From NCBI RefSeq assembly GCF_040450955.1, contig NZ_CP144373.1:1-64000 (forward strand): a DNA stretch of 64,000 nucleotides, read 5' to 3'. Of this stretch, positions 1 through 11,400 are shown in pieces. Position 1 is the first letter of the stretch, and the number at the start of each line of letters is the position of its first letter. The notes below the pieces were generated by a model, which was given only the letters and a program-made list of their open reading frames with translations, did not search any database and was not told the origin of the DNA. The translations under genes were made by a program, and so were the position numbers. Source of the stretch: Thermodesulfovibrio sp. 3907-1M. GTDB lineage: Bacteria > Nitrospirota > Thermodesulfovibrionia > Thermodesulfovibrionales > Thermodesulfovibrionaceae.

Positions 1-35
1 AAAATAAAGTTTTATAAGATTTTAAGGAGGAGACG

Positions 36-1235
36 ATGGCTAAGGCAAAATTTGAGAGGAAGAAGCCGCATGTAAATGTAGGAACGATAGGGCACATTGA
101 TCATGGAAAGACCACACTTACAGCAGCGATAACGAAGTATCTGGAACTTAAGGGATTGGCGCAGTACAGGAGTTATGACCAGATAGACAATGCACCTGAG
201 GAGAAAGCGAGGGGGATAACGATAAACACAGCCCATGTAGAGTATGAGACAGACAAGAGGCATTATGCACATGTAGACTGTCCTGGACATGCAGACTACA
301 TAAAGAACATGATAACGGGTGCGGCGCAGATGGATGGCTCCATACTTGTAGTGGCAGCCAATGATGGACCTATGCCACAGACAAGGGAGCACATACTGCT
401 TGCCAGGCAGGTAGGAGTGCCGTACATAGTAGTATTTATGAACAAGACAGACATGGTAGATGATCCTGAGTTGCTTGACTTAGTAGAGCTTGAAGTGAGG
501 GAATTGTTGAGCAAGTATGGATTTCCTGGGGATGAGATACCGATAATAAGGGGCAGTGCATTGAGGGCATTGGAAAGCAGCAGCAGAGATCCGAATGCAG
601 CTGAGTACAAACCCATACAGGAGCTACTTGATGCGCTGGACAACTACATACCAGAGCCTGAGAGGCCGATAGACAAGCCATTTTTAATGCCCATAGAGGA
701 TGTATTCAGCATCTCTGGTCGTGGGACAGTAGTGACGGGTAGAGTAGAGAGAGGGATAATAAAAGTAGGAGATGAAGTAGAGATAGTGGGATTAAGGGAG
801 ACACGGAAGACAGTAGCCACAGGGGTAGAGATGTTTCGTAAGATACTTGATGAAGGAAGGGCAGGAGACAACATAGGAGTACTGTTAAGGGGGATAGGCA
901 AGGATGAAGTAGAGCGTGGGATGGTGTTGGCGAAGCCAGGGAGCATCACACCGCATACAAAGTTTAAGGCAGAAGTTTATGTATTGACGAAGGAAGAAGG
1001 GGGGAGACACACACCCTTTTTCAATGGATACAGGCCGCAGTTTTACTTTAGGACAACGGATGTAACAGGAGTGATAAAGTTACCTGAGGGAGTGGAGATG
1101 GTAATGCCTGGGGACAATGTTAATCTGACAGTGGAGCTGATAGCGCCGATAGCGATGGAGGAGGGACTAAGGTTTGCAATAAGAGAAGGTGGAAGAACAG
1201 TAGGTGCAGGTGTAGTCACAGAGGTGCTGGAGTAA
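36..1235 (+). CDS. tuf: Elongation factor Tu
   Basis: This 399-residue GTPase delivers aminoacyl-tRNA to the ribosome. All GTP-binding motifs are visible: P-loop GHIDHGKTT, effector RGITI, DCPGH, NKTD and the SAL loop. Domains II and III follow at full family length. AAGGAGGAG at 24-32 fixes the ATG. rpmG starts 3 nt downstream, so the two are cotranscribed. Oddity: codon use is unlike the neighbouring ribosomal genes, with strong preference for ATA (Ile), AGG (Arg), GTA (Val) and GGG (Gly), and locally higher GC. Identity is certain. Whether a second copy exists cannot be seen here. Confidence 0.98.
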   Translation: MAKAKFERKKPHVNVGTIGHIDHGKTTLTAAITKYLELKGLAQYRSYDQIDNAPEEKARGITINTAHVEYETDKRHYAHVDCPGHADYIKNMITGAAQMDGSILVVAANDGPMPQTREHILLARQVGVPYIVVFMNKTDMVDDPELLDLVELEVRELLSKYGFPGDEIPIIRGSALRALESSSRDPNAAEYKPIQELLDALDNYIPEPERPIDKPFLMPIEDVFSISGRGTVVTGRVERGIIKVGDEVEIVGLRETRKTVATGVEMFRKILDEGRAGDNIGVLLRGIGKDEVERGMVLAKPGSITPHTKFKAEVYVLTKEEGGRHTPFFNGYRPQFYFRTTDVTGVIKLPEGVEMVMPGDNVNLTVELIAPIAMEEGLRFAIREGGRTVGAGVVTEVLE

Positions 1236-1238
1236 AAA

Positions 1239-1391
1239 ATGAGAGATATAATCCTACTTCAGTGTACAGAATGTAAAAGTAAAAACTACTCCACAACCAA
1301 GAATAAAAAGACTACGCCTGATAAGTTACAATTAAAAAAATATTGTAAGCATTGTAGAAGACATACATTACATAAAGAAACAAAAGCTTAA
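1239..1391 (+). CDS. rpmG: 50S ribosomal protein L33
   Basis: This 50-residue protein begins [12 protein letters not shown]. It carries two CxxC pairs (C9/C12 and C36/C39), the zinc-ribbon form of L33, and ends in a basic HTLHKETKA tail. It sits in the usual place between tuf and secE, 3 nt after the tuf stop, with tRNA-Trp immediately downstream. No strong Shine-Dalgarno lies in front of the ATG because the leader is the end of tuf, so translational coupling is likely. Length, motif and order all agree with L33. Confidence 0.95.
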   Translation: MRDIILLQCTECKSKNYSTTKNKKTTPDKLQLKKYCKHCRRHTLHKETKA

Positions 1392-1395
1392 GAAT

Positions 1396-1469
1396 AGGCC
1401 AGTAGCTCCAACGGATAGAGCACCGGACTCCAAATCCGGGGGATGGGGGTTCAAATCCCTCCTGGCCTG
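1396..1469 (+). tRNA. tRNA-Trp (CCA anticodon)
   Basis: A full cloverleaf can be drawn. The acceptor AGGCCAG (1396-1402) pairs with CTGGCCT (1462-1468), with discriminator G at 1469. The anticodon loop CTCCAAA contains CCA, and the T-arm has GGTTCAAATCC. The 3' CCA is not encoded. The tRNA lies between rpmG and secE, a common bacterial arrangement, and is probably cut out of the same transcript. Confidence 0.96.
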
Positions 1470-1495
1470 TTCATTATGTTTTTTTGAGGTGAGAG

Positions 1496-1681
1496 ATGAT
1501 ATCAAAGCTTAAGAATTTTCTTAATGAAGTAAAAATAGAGGCAAAAAAGGTTAATTATCCTAAAAAACACGAGGTAATAGCCTCTACTTGGGTAGTAATT
1601 GTAACAGTGGTTTTAATCTCCTTTTTTCTCGGTTTAATAGATTTTGTTTTATCAAGAATTGTAACTGCATTTATCAGGTGA
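1496..1681 (+). CDS. secE: Preprotein translocase subunit SecE
   Basis: This is a short 61-residue SecE of the single-membrane-segment type. An amphipathic N-terminus (KLKNFLNEVKIEAKKVNYPK) is followed by one hydrophobic helix (about residues 32-55) and a short tail. SecE clamps SecY in the inner-membrane Sec translocon. TGAGGTGAGAG upstream supports the ATG at 1496. nusG starts 4 nt after the stop, and the tRNA-Trp/secE/nusG/L11 order is the classic one. Confidence 0.95.
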   Translation: MISKLKNFLNEVKIEAKKVNYPKKHEVIASTWVVIVTVVLISFFLGLIDFVLSRIVTAFIR

Positions 1682-1685
1682 AAAT

Positions 1686-2210
1686 ATGGCAAAACAGTGG
1701 TATGTGGTTCATACAATGTCAGGTTTTGAAGAAAAGGTGAAAGCTTCAATTGAAGAAAGAGTTAAGAGCAAGGGGCTTGAGGATAAAATTTCAAGAATCC
1801 TGATTCCAACTGAAAGGATAATTGAAGTCAAAGGGAAAAAGAAAAAAGAGCAGGAAAAGAAATTTTATCCGGGATATATTCTTGTAGAGATGGAACTGAA
1901 TGAAGATACATGGCATTTGATAAGAACCACTCAGAGAGTAACAGGATTTGTGGGCGGTAAAAAACCTGCACCTATTCCAGAAGAAGAAGTGGAAATGATT
2001 CTGCAGCAATTGGAGAAAGGCAAGGCTCCACAAATTAAAACTCATTTTGAAAAGGGAGAAACAGTGAGAATTACCGATGGTCCATTTACTAATTTTACAG
2101 GATACATTGATGAAGTAGATTCTGAACATGAAAGAGTTAAAGTTATGGTAAGTATTTTTGGAAGGCAGACACCTGTAGAACTTAATTTTTCACAGGTTGA
2201 AAAGGTTTAA
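1686..2210 (+). CDS. nusG: Transcription antitermination protein NusG
   Basis: This is a 174-residue NusG. The N-terminal NGN domain starts [18 protein letters not shown] linker follows, then a C-terminal KOW domain ([20 protein letters not shown]) at about residues 121-174. NusG binds RNA polymerase and couples it to Rho or to the ribosome through S10. The length is typical, without the large insert seen in some thermophiles. It lies between secE and rplK in the standard order, with AGGTGAAAAT before the ATG. Confidence 0.97.
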   Translation: MAKQWYVVHTMSGFEEKVKASIEERVKSKGLEDKISRILIPTERIIEVKGKKKKEQEKKFYPGYILVEMELNEDTWHLIRTTQRVTGFVGGKKPAPIPEEEVEMILQQLEKGKAPQIKTHFEKGETVRITDGPFTNFTGYIDEVDSEHERVKVMVSIFGRQTPVELNFSQVEKV

Positions 2211-2224
2211 AGGAGGAATAAATT

Positions 2225-2653
2225 ATGGCAAAAAAGGAAGTAACTGCACAGGTAAAACTTGTAATACCTGCAGGTAAAGCAAATCCTGCTCCGCCGGTAG
2301 GACCTGCACTGGGTCCACATGGTATCAACATTATGGAATTTTGCAAACAGTTCAATGCCCAGACACAGAATATGGGAGACACTCTCATTCCTGTTGTATT
2401 AACTATCTATAAGGATAGGTCCTTTACTTTCATACTCAAGACTCCTCCTGCAAGTGAGCTCATTAAAAAGGCTGCTGGAATTATTAAAGGTTCTGGTGCA
2501 ACAGGAAAGGAAAAGGTAGGCACATTAACAATGAAACAAGTTGAAGAAATAGCAAAAACAAAACTACCAGATTTAAATACAAAGTCCTTAGAGGCAGCAA
2601 TGAAAATGATTATTGGCACTGCAAAAAGCATGGGTGTGGAGATAAGGGGGTAA
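2225..2653 (+). CDS. rplK: 50S ribosomal protein L11
   Basis: This is a 142-residue L11, the rRNA-binding protein of the GTPase-associated centre. It has the expected proline-rich N-terminus ([19 protein letters not shown]) and a C-terminal rRNA-binding domain ending in [28 protein letters not shown] precedes the ATG. rplA follows after 5 nt, so rplK and rplA form one translational unit, often repressed by L1 itself in bacteria. Confidence 0.98.
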   Translation: MAKKEVTAQVKLVIPAGKANPAPPVGPALGPHGINIMEFCKQFNAQTQNMGDTLIPVVLTIYKDRSFTFILKTPPASELIKKAAGIIKGSGATGKEKVGTLTMKQVEEIAKTKLPDLNTKSLEAAMKMIIGTAKSMGVEIRG

Positions 2654-2658
2654 CATAG

Positions 2659-3345
2659 ATGGGTAAAAAATTAGCTGCTGTGAAAGAAAAATTAGATACT
2701 ACAAGGGAGTATACGCTTGAGGAAGCAATTGATTTTCTAAAAGAAAACAGCTTTACTAAATTTGATGAGACTGTTGAGATGGCAATAAATTTAGGAGTGG
2801 ATCCGAGAAAATCAGATCAAGTTGTTCGTAGTACTGTAGTTCTTCCCCATGGAACGGGAAAACAGGTTAGGGTTCTGGTTTTTGCTAAAGGTGAAAAAGA
2901 AAAAGAAGCAGAACAGGCTGGAGCTGATTATGTAGGAGCAGAAGATTTAATAGAGAAGATTCAGCAGGGATGGCTTGAATTTGATAGGGCTATTGCAACT
3001 CCTGATATGATGGGACAGGTTGGTAAACTCGGTAAAATCCTTGGTCCAAGAGGATTAATGCCAAATCCAAAACTTGGCACAGTAACTTTTGACATTGCAA
3101 AAGCGGTCAAAGAAGCAAAGGCAGGAAAAATTGAATACAGAACTGACAAAGGCGGTGTTGTCCATGTTCCAATAGGTAAACTTTCCTTTGATAAAGAAAA
3201 GCTCGTTGAAAATGCTATAGCGGTTTTAAAATCAGTAATTAAAGCAAAACCACCAACCTCAAAGGGAAAATATATTAAGAAAGTAGTTCTTTCTTCTACA
3301 ATGGGACCTGGTTTGAAAATAGATATATCAAAGCTTAAACTTTAA
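2659..3345 (+). CDS. rplA: 50S ribosomal protein L1
   Basis: This 228-residue L1 binds 23S rRNA at the L1 stalk and often represses its own operon. The signature [17 protein letters not shown] is intact at about residues 121-137, and the protein ends in a typical [15 protein letters not shown] segment. The GGGGTAACATAG leader gives a modest Shine-Dalgarno within the end of rplK. It is followed by the structured L10 leader rather than directly by rplJ. Confidence 0.98.
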   Translation: MGKKLAAVKEKLDTTREYTLEEAIDFLKENSFTKFDETVEMAINLGVDPRKSDQVVRSTVVLPHGTGKQVRVLVFAKGEKEKEAEQAGADYVGAEDLIEKIQQGWLEFDRAIATPDMMGQVGKLGKILGPRGLMPNPKLGTVTFDIAKAVKEAKAGKIEYRTDKGGVVHVPIGKLSFDKEKLVENAIAVLKSVIKAKPPTSKGKYIKKVVLSSTMGPGLKIDISKLKL

Positions 3346-3470
3346 AACAGGCTTTGCCTGTTATTAATAATCTGAGACAGCAGGTGCCATGAGGCTTAAT
3401 GGTACAGCCGCCTGCCGAGATTAGAAGGGTAATAGATTTATGAAGCCTTCAGTTGCACCGCTGTCCGGGA
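3346..3470 (+). promoter_or_regulatory. Ribosomal protein L10 leader (L10-L7/L12 autoregulation)
   Basis: This stretch between rplA and rplJ is strongly structured. A perfect hairpin AACAGGC-TTT-GCCTGTT occupies 3346-3362. It is followed by GC-rich, interrupted stems around 3375-3470 and then by the rplJ Shine-Dalgarno at 3471-3478. Position, size and the GAGAC/CAGGTGCC/GCCGCCTGCCGAG elements fit the conserved L10 leader, to which the L10(L12) complex binds to repress rplJL. I recognise it by context and partial motif only; a covariance-model search would confirm it. Confidence 0.8.
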
Positions 3471-3483
3471 AAGGAGGTATAAT

Positions 3484-4011
3484 CTGAGCACTACAAAAGA
3501 AACAAAGAAAAAAAGAGTTGAAGAGCTTGTTCAGAGGCTATCCAGAGCTAAGTCTTTTATTTTAACTGATTTTCAGGGCTTGACTGTTGCTGAAATTTCA
3601 GAATTAAGGCAGGCGATTAAAGACTCTGGTGGAGAGTATAAAGTATGTAAAAATACTCTTTTCAGGATAGCCATGACAGATGCTTCTTTAAGGCAGCAGC
3701 TGGAAAGCTCCTTAAAGGGATGCACCGGCGTTGTTTTTGGTTACGATGACCCGGTGGTTACAGTTAAAAAAGCCCTTGATTTTTCTGAAAAGAATGAAAA
3801 ATTTAAGATTAAACAGGGTGTTGTTGAAGGTAAGGTATACTCTCCAGCAGAACTTAAAGAGATTTCAAAGTTACCTTCAAAGAATGTCTTGCTCGGTATG
3901 CTCGTTGGTGGAATGAGTTCTCCACTGCAAAAAATGGCTTATGCAATGCATGGAGTTACTCTTAAATTACTTTATGCATTAGAAGCATTGAAAAATAAGA
4001 AAGCTCAATAA
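3484..4011 (+). CDS. rplJ: 50S ribosomal protein L10, CTG start
   Basis: L10 anchors the L7/L12 stalk. Homologous sequence ([20 protein letters not shown], then [13 protein letters not shown]) extends upstream of the first internal TTG at 3580. Going back in frame there is no ATG, GTG or TTG, but AAGGAGGT at 3471-3478 sits 5 nt before a CTG at 3484. Starting there gives 175 residues, the normal L10 length. I therefore call CTG as the initiation codon. The reading frame is certain; the exact start is strongly inferred. rplL follows after 14 nt. Confidence 0.9.
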   Translation: MSTTKETKKKRVEELVQRLSRAKSFILTDFQGLTVAEISELRQAIKDSGGEYKVCKNTLFRIAMTDASLRQQLESSLKGCTGVVFGYDDPVVTVKKALDFSEKNEKFKIKQGVVEGKVYSPAELKEISKLPSKNVLLGMLVGGMSSPLQKMAYAMHGVTLKLLYALEALKNKKAQ

Positions 4012-4025
4012 AAGGAGGAAGAATT

Positions 4026-4418
4026 ATGGCAATTACAAAAGAAGAGGTCTTTCAATTTTTTGACAATTTAACAATTCTTGAACTCAGTCAGTTTATTAAA
4101 GAGTTTGAGGAAAGATACGGAGTGACAGCAGCAGCACCAGTGGCAGTTGCAGCAGCAGTGCCAGGTGCACCCGCAGCTCAAGCAGCAGCACCAGCAGCTG
4201 AAGAGAAAACAAGTTTTGATGTAATCTTAAAGGCAGCAGGAGACAAGAAAATTCAAGTAATTAAAGTGGTAAGAGAGCTTACTGGACTTGGTCTTAAAGA
4301 GGCTAAAGATCTGGTTGATGGTGCTCCAAAGCCAGTTAAGACAGGTGTTTCTAAGGAGGAAGCAGAGACAATCAAGGCAAAACTTGAAGCTGAAGGAGCA
4401 ACTGTAGAAATACAGTAA
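4026..4418 (+). CDS. rplL: 50S ribosomal protein L7/L12
   Basis: This is a 130-residue L7/L12. It has an N-terminal dimerisation helix region (residues 1-33), an Ala/Pro-rich hinge (about 35-60) and a C-terminal factor-binding domain with the conserved [20 protein letters not shown] helix pair. The stalk recruits translation GTPases. AAAGGAGGAAGAATT precedes the ATG. The low-complexity GCA repeats in the hinge are normal for the family. Confidence 0.98.
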   Translation: MAITKEEVFQFFDNLTILELSQFIKEFEERYGVTAAAPVAVAAAVPGAPAAQAAAPAAEEKTSFDVILKAAGDKKIQVIKVVRELTGLGLKEAKDLVDGAPKPVKTGVSKEEAETIKAKLEAEGATVEIQ

Positions 4419-4443
4419 AAAATCTTAAAAAAGAAGGAGAACC

Positions 4444-7400
4444 ATGATAAAGCCTTTAAGAGAGAGAATAAACTTCGGAAAGGTACCTCCACTTGTGGAG
4501 GTGCCTTATCTTTTAGAGTTTCAGAAAAAATCTTTTGAGAAGTTTCTTCAGAAAGATGTTCCACCTGAAGAAAGAGTTGATGAGGGACTTCAGTCAGCCT
4601 TAAACAGTGTTTTTCCAATAAGTGATTACAATGGTACAACCACAATAGAGTTTATTTCCTACTCAGTTGGAGAACCAAAGCTGAGCCCATATGAATGCAT
4701 GGTTAAGGGATTAACTTATTCAGTTCCTATAAAAATGAAGGTTCGTTTAAATATATGGGATAAGGATGAAGAAGGAAGAAAGTTTCTTAAAGAATCAAGA
4801 GAGCAGGAAGTTTTTCTTGGCGACCTTCCAATGATGACAGAGACCGGTAGCTTTATAATAAACGGAGTTGAGAGAGTCATTGTCAGCCAGCTACACAGGT
4901 CTCCTGGCGTTTATTTTGCGCCAGATAGAAGTAAAAGCAGAATAAGCGGAAGATTTCTTTACTCTGCAAGAATTATTCCTGTAAGAGGTTCCTGGCTTGA
5001 TTTTGAGTTTGATTCAAAGGATCTTCTTTATGTGAGAATTGACAAGAGAAAAAAATTACCAGCCACAATTGTTCTTAAAGCACTGGGATATACAAACGAA
5101 GATCTGTTGAAAATCTTTTATCCAATAGAGGAAATAAGAATTAAAGACGAAAATACCTATACCAGAGTTGTAAGTGATATTTTAGTGGGGGTTAGAACAA
5201 AAATAGATATTGTTGGTCCTGATGGCGAGATTATAGTAAAGGAAGGCAGTAAGATTACAAGGTATGCACTGAAGAAAATTAAAGAAGCAGGAATTCAGGA
5301 AATACCAATTTCAAAAAGTGAAATCATCGGGAGAATAACTCTTTCAGATATTGTTGATCCTGAAACAGGTGAAGTCATAGTTGACAGTAATAAAGAGATT
5401 ACAGAAGAAGCTTTCCATAGAATTATAGCTGCCAGAATTCAAAAATTAGACTTGCTTTTTATAGACAATGTCAACTATCTCCCATCATTACGGGAAACAT
5501 TGCTTACTGACAGGGTTACGAGCAAAAAGGATGCTTTAAGAGAAATATACAAAAAATTAAGACCTGGAGAGCCTGCTACTGAGGAGGCAGCAGAGGAACT
5601 CTTTTATGGATTGTTTTTTGATCCAAAAAGATATGATCTTTCAGCAGTTGGAAGGCTTAAATTAAATCAAAAATTGGGACTTGACATACCCCTTGATGTA
5701 AGAGTGCTTACTGACAAAGATATTATAGAAATTGTTAAATATCTTCTCAATCTCAGAACAGGCAAAGGAGAGGTTGATGATATAGATCATCTTGGAAACA
5801 GAAGAGTAAGAGGAGTTGGTGAACTTCTTGAAAACCAGTTCCGTATAGGATTGGTTAGAATGGAAAGGGCAATCAGAGAGAAGATGACAATTACAGAGGT
5901 TGAAACAGCAATGCCTCATGATGTGATAAATACAAAACCTGTAATGGCAGCAGTTAAAGAGTTTTTCAGCACCAGTCAGCTCAGCCAATTTATGGATCAG
6001 ACAAATCCATTAAGTGAAATTACACACAAACGCAGGCTCAGTGCATTAGGACCTGGAGGACTGACCCGTGAAAGAGCAGGATTTGAAGTGAGAGACGTAC
6101 ATCCAACTCATTATGGAAGAATATGTCCTATTGAGACCCCGGAAGGACCTAACATTGGACTTATAACCTCTTTAGCCACTTATGCAAGAATAAATGAGTT
6201 TGGTTTTATAGAGTCTCCTTACAGAAAAGTGGTTAATGGAAAAGTTACAAATGAGGTTCACTATTTAAGCGCCCTTGAAAGTGAGAACTATGTTATTGCA
6301 GAGGCAACAACTCCTGTAGATAAAGATGGAAATATTATTGGAGAGACAGTTTCAGCAAGAGTTAAGGGAGACTTCAAAATGGTATCACGCGATGAAGTGG
6401 AATATATGGATGTCTCTCCAAAACAGATCGTTAGTTTGTCTGCTTCTTTAATTCCATTTCTTGAAAATGACGATGCTAACAGAGCACTCATGGGTTCTAA
6501 TATGCAAAGGCAGGCTGTTCCTTTAATTCAAACTGAAGCTCCTGTAGTTGGCACAGGAATGGAGTTGTATGCAGCAAGGGACAGTGGTTGGCTTGTTGTT
6601 GCAAAAAGGGCAGGAATAGTAGAAAATGTTGATGCTACAAGAATCGTTGTGAGAGTTACTGAAGAAGGTGGAGGAGTTGATATATACAATCTTATAAAGT
6701 TTCACAAATCCAATCAGGGAACATGCATGACTCAGAAGCCCATTGTTAAAGTGGGACAGGTTGTAGAAAGAGGAACAATCTTAGCTGATGGTCCAAGTAT
6801 GGACAGAGGTGAGCTTGCTCTTGGCAGAAATGTTCTCGTTGCATTCATGCCTTGGGGTGGATATAACTTTGAGGATGCTATACTGATCAGTGAAAGACTT
6901 GTAAAAGAAGATGTTTACACATCTATTCACATTGACGAATTTGAGATTGAATGTAGAGATACAAAGCTTGGTCCTGAAGAGATTACGAGAGAAATTCCAA
7001 ATGTGAATGAAGAGCTTCTTAAAAATCTTGATGAAGATGGAATTATAAGAATAGGTGCAAAGGTAAAAGCAGGCGATATCCTTGTTGGAAAAGTAACACC
7101 CAAAGGAGAAAGAGTCTATACACCTGAAGAAAAGCTTCTTTACGCCATATTCGGTGAAAAGGCAGAAGATGTTAAAGAAAGCTGTCTTTATGTCCCGCCA
7201 GGAATTGAAGGAGTTGTTATTGATGTAAAAATTTTAACAAGAAAGGGCAAAGAAAAGTCCAGAAGAGCCCTTGCTATAGAAGAGGAAGAGATAAATAGAA
7301 TAGAAAGAGACAGAGAAGATGAAATAAGAATTCTTAAAGAGACAAAGGCAAGTAGAATCAGAAAAATACTTCAGGGTAAAATTGTTCTTGAGGATGTCCG

Positions 7401-8367
7401 TAAAGGTGAAAAAGTCTTGTGCCCAAAGGGAAAAGCACTTACAGAGAAGGTTGTTAATCTTCTTGATGTAAATCAACTACTCAAACTGAAGGTAGAAGAC
7501 CCTGATGTTAAGGCAGAAGTAAACAGAGTTAATAAAGAAGTAGAGCAGCATATAAAGCAGATTTATGCAAAATACAATGAAAAAATTGAAAGAATCCGTA
7601 AAGGAGATGAGCTTCCTGCTGGTGTCAATCAGATAGTTAAGGTTTACATTGCCATGAAAAGAAAAATTCAGGTTGGAGACAAAATGGCAGGCAGACATGG
7701 AAATAAAGGCGTTGTCTCTATGGTTCTGCCTGAAGAGGATATGCCATATCTTGAAGATGGAACACCTGTTGATATTGTGCTTAACCCCTTAGGAGTTCCT
7801 TCCAGAATGAATGTAGGACAGATTCTTGAAACTCATTTAGGATTGGCTGCCAAGGCCCTGGGTCTTTATGTGGCAAGTCCTGTTTTTGAAGGTGCGAAAG
7901 AAGATGAGATAAAAGAGATGCTTAAGAAAGCCGGCTTTCCAGCAACGGGTCAGGTAACTCTTTATGATGGAAGAACAGGCGAACCTTTTGAAAGGCCTGT
8001 TACAGTTGGCTATATGTATATGCTAAAACTGCATCATCTTGTGGCAGATAAAATTCATGCTCGTTCCATAGGTCCTTATTCCCTTGTAACCCAGCAACCT
8101 CTTGGAGGTAAAGCACAGTTTGGTGGGCAGAGACTTGGAGAGATGGAAGTATGGGCACTGGAAGCATATGGAGCAGCCTATACACTTCAGGAGTTTTTAA
8201 CTGTAAAAAGCGATGATATAACAGGTAGAACCCGCATGTATGAAGCTATTGTTAAAGGACATCCTGTGTTGGAGCCGGGAGTTCCTGAGTCATTTAATGT
8301 TTTAATGAAAGAACTCCAGAGTCTTTGTCTTGATGTTGATCTTCTGGAGAAAAAGAAAAAAACTTAA
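4444..8367 (+). CDS. rpoB: RNA polymerase beta subunit
   Basis: This 1307-residue RpoB is intact. The catalytic-core motif [15 protein letters not shown] lies at about residue 1079, and the rifampicin-region signature [23 protein letters not shown] at about 519-541. The C-terminus has [15 protein letters not shown] and the [24 protein letters not shown] block. The family's variable inserts are short, which explains the length. AAGAAGGAGAACC precedes the ATG. rpoC starts 39 nt after the stop, so transcription continues. Confidence 0.98.
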   Translation: MIKPLRERINFGKVPPLVEVPYLLEFQKKSFEKFLQKDVPPEERVDEGLQSALNSVFPISDYNGTTTIEFISYSVGEPKLSPYECMVKGLTYSVPIKMKVRLNIWDKDEEGRKFLKESREQEVFLGDLPMMTETGSFIINGVERVIVSQLHRSPGVYFAPDRSKSRISGRFLYSARIIPVRGSWLDFEFDSKDLLYVRIDKRKKLPATIVLKALGYTNEDLLKIFYPIEEIRIKDENTYTRVVSDILVGVRTKIDIVGPDGEIIVKEGSKITRYALKKIKEAGIQEIPISKSEIIGRITLSDIVDPETGEVIVDSNKEITEEAFHRIIAARIQKLDLLFIDNVNYLPSLRETLLTDRVTSKKDALREIYKKLRPGEPATEEAAEELFYGLFFDPKRYDLSAVGRLKLNQKLGLDIPLDVRVLTDKDIIEIVKYLLNLRTGKGEVDDIDHLGNRRVRGVGELLENQFRIGLVRMERAIREKMTITEVETAMPHDVINTKPVMAAVKEFFSTSQLSQFMDQTNPLSEITHKRRLSALGPGGLTRERAGFEVRDVHPTHYGRICPIETPEGPNIGLITSLATYARINEFGFIESPYRKVVNGKVTNEVHYLSALESENYVIAEATTPVDKDGNIIGETVSARVKGDFKMVSRDEVEYMDVSPKQIVSLSASLIPFLENDDANRALMGSNMQRQAVPLIQTEAPVVGTGMELYAARDSGWLVVAKRAGIVENVDATRIVVRVTEEGGGVDIYNLIKFHKSNQGTCMTQKPIVKVGQVVERGTILADGPSMDRGELALGRNVLVAFMPWGGYNFEDAILISERLVKEDVYTSIHIDEFEIECRDTKLGPEEITREIPNVNEELLKNLDEDGIIRIGAKVKAGDILVGKVTPKGERVYTPEEKLLYAIFGEKAEDVKESCLYVPPGIEGVVIDVKILTRKGKEKSRRALAIEEEEINRIERDREDEIRILKETKASRIRKILQGKIVLEDVRKGEKVLCPKGKALTEKVVNLLDVNQLLKLKVEDPDVKAEVNRVNKEVEQHIKQIYAKYNEKIERIRKGDELPAGVNQIVKVYIAMKRKIQVGDKMAGRHGNKGVVSMVLPEEDMPYLEDGTPVDIVLNPLGVPSRMNVGQILETHLGLAAKALGLYVASPVFEGAKEDEIKEMLKKAGFPATGQVTLYDGRTGEPFERPVTVGYMYMLKLHHLVADKIHARSIGPYSLVTQQPLGGKAQFGGQRLGEMEVWALEAYGAAYTLQEFLTVKSDDITGRTRMYEAIVKGHPVLEPGVPESFNVLMKELQSLCLDVDLLEKKKKT

Positions 8368-8406
8368 GATATGAACTTTGAATTAATTTTAAAGGGGGTA
8401 TAAACC

Positions 8407-11400
8407 TTGACAGAAGATATTTATTCACTTTTTCAAAAACCTAAAAATCCAAGAGATTTTGATGCGATAAGAATAAAACTTGCTTCACCTGAAAAAATAA
8501 GGGAATGGTCTTATGGAGAAGTAAAAAAGCCTGAAACCATTAATTACAGAACATTTAAGCCAGAACCTGAAGGACTTTTCTGTGCTAAAATTTTCGGTCC
8601 TATAAAAGACTGGGAATGTCTTTGCGGCAAATACAAACGAATGAAGCATAAAGGCGTTATATGTGATAAATGCGGAGTTGAAGTAATTCAGAGTAAGGTC
8701 AGACGCGAAAGAATGGGTCACATTGAACTTGCTGCTCCTGTGGCACATATATGGTTTGTCAGAGGAGTTCCAAGTAAAATGGGACTGTTGCTTGACCTTT
8801 CTGTCAGACAGCTTGAAAGAGTTATTTACTATGAAGACTACATTGTTATAGACCCTGGAGATACGCCTTTAAAGGAAAAAGATATTCTCACTGAAGAGGA
8901 ATACAAAAAGTATGTTTCTCAATATGGTAGCAAATTTAAAGTTGGAATGGGAGCAGAGGCCATTAGAGAACTTCTTAAAAAGATTGATCTTGATGTTCTT
9001 GCAAAGGAGCTTAAAGAAAAGATAGAGACTGCCACCTCCACGGGAATTAAGAGAAAACTTACAAAAAGACTCAAGGTTGTTGAAGCTTTTAAAAATTCGG
9101 GTAATCGCCCTGAATGGATGGTTCTTGATATTATTCCTGTGCTTCCTCCAGAGCTTAGACCACTGGTGCCTCTTGATGGTGGAAGATTTGCCTCTTCAGA
9201 TTTAAATGATCTCTACAGGAGGGTTATAAATAGAAATAACAGATTAAAAAGACTGATGGAGCTTAAAGCTCCCAGTGTAATTATCAGAAATGAAAAGAGA
9301 ATGCTTCAGGAAGCGGTTGATACACTTTTTGACAACACCAAGCGTTCAAAAGCTCTGAAAGCAGGCACCCGCAGACCTCTTAAATCCTTAAGTGACATGA
9401 TAAAGGGCAAACAGGGAAGGTTCAGACAGAACCTTCTTGGTAAAAGAGTTGATTATTCCGGTAGATCAGTAATTGTTGTTGGTCCTGAACTTGATATGCA
9501 TCAATGCGGATTACCTAAAACAATGGCTCTTGAGCTTTTTAAGCCCTTTGTTTTCAATAAACTTGAAGAAAAGGGTTATGCAACAACAATAAAACAGGCA
9601 AAAAGACTTGTTGAGCAGGAAAAGCCTGAAGTGTGGGATGCCCTTGAAGAGGTGATTCAGGAACATCCTGTGCTTTTAAACAGAGCTCCAACACTTCACA
9701 GGCTGGGAATTCAGGCTTTTGACCCTGTGCTTGTAGAAGGAAAGGCAATCAAGCTTCATCCACTTGTATGTACAGCCTTTAATGCAGATTTTGATGGTGA
9801 CCAGATGGCTGTTCATGTTCCTCTGTCCTATGAAGCTCAAATTGAGGCAAGAGTTCTAATGATGTCAGTGGGAAATCTTCTCTCTCCTGCTAATGGTAAA
9901 CCTATTGTTGTGCCAACACAGGATATGGTATTGGGGATTTATTATCTTACAAAGGAAAAGAAGGACGCAAAAGGTGCGGGTAAAGTTTTCTCCGACGTGC
10001 AAGAAGTTATTCTCGCTTATCAGAGCAAGGTAGTGGAAAAGCACGCTCCAATAAAAGTCAAAATAAATGGACAGCTTGTTGAAACCACCGTAGGAAGAGT
10101 TCTTTTTAGAGAGATTGTGCCAGAGGGTGTTCCTTTCCAAATGATTAATAAGGAGTTGACAAAGAAGGAGCTTGGAAAACTGATTGAATATATTCATTAT
10201 AACTTTGGCAAAAGGGATACGGTTTTATTTTTGAATAAGCTTGAAAAATTAGGATTTGAGATTGCCACTCAGTCAGGAATTTCTATATGCATTGATGACA
10301 TGCACATCCCTTCAAAGAAAGCAGAGTTGATTAAAGAAGCAGAAGCTCAGGTAATGGAAGTTCAGAGGCAGTATGCTGAAGGATTGATTACGCAGGGTGA
10401 GAGATATAACAAAGTTATAGACATATGGGCAAATGTTACGGAGAAAGTTGCTGATGAGATGATGAAAGAGCTTGGAGCAGAAAAGGGCAAAGAGTTAACA
10501 CCAGAAGAACTTGCTGAAAGAAGGTCCTTTAACAGCATCTTCATGATGGCTGACTCAGGTGCTCGTGGCAGCATAGCACAGATAAGGCAGCTTGCTGGTA
10601 TGAGAGGACTTATGGCAAAACCTTCAGGTGAGATTATAGAAACCCCAATTACAGCCAATTTCAGAGAAGGACTTACTCCGTTACAATACTTTATCTCCAC
10701 GCATGGTGCAAGAAAAGGTCTGGCAGATACAGCACTGAAAACAGCAAATGCTGGTTATCTAACAAGAAGGCTTGTTGATGTGGCTCAGGACATATTTCTT
10801 ACAGAAAATGATTGTGGAACAAAAGAAGGAATATATATCACTGCCTTGATAGAAGGTGGTGAAATAGTAATGCCTCTTGAAGAACGAATCTATGGTAGAA
10901 CGCTGGCAGAAGATGTTAAGGATCCTCTTACTGGTGAAATAATTGCAAAAAGGGATACTTTAATAGACCAGATGGTTGCGAAGAAGATTGTAGATGCAGG
11001 AGTTGATAGAGTAAAAATTCGCTCTGTGCTCACATGCAGAACAAAATTCGGTGTTTGTTCAAAATGTTATGGAATGGATCTCGCAAGGAGTGAACCTGTT
11101 GAAATAGGTGAGGCAATTGGAGTTATTGCTGCTCAGTCTATTGGAGAGCCAGGTACTCAGCTTACAATGAGAACCTTCCACATAGGTGGAGCAGCAACCA
11201 AAATAGTTGAGCAGGCTGTACTGGAAGCCAAGACTTCAGGAACAGTTGTATTTAAAAACATTCATTATGTAGAAAGAAAAGATGGCTCACTGGTTGTTCT
11301 TAACAGAAATGCCATGATTGCTATCACAGACACCTCAGGAAGAGAAAGGGAAAAATATAATCTTGTATACGGTGCTAAAATTATTGTTAAGGAAGGACAG

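Noticed and set aside
12-949. Long open frames antisense to tuf
   Set aside because: They arise from the codon bias of tuf; there is no ribosome binding site or recognisable protein, and tuf itself is certain.
3440-3487. Leader peptide [15 protein letters not shown] as a real gene
   Set aside because: It falls wholly in the L10 leader structure with weak Shine-Dalgarno; kept only as part of the rplJ start finding.
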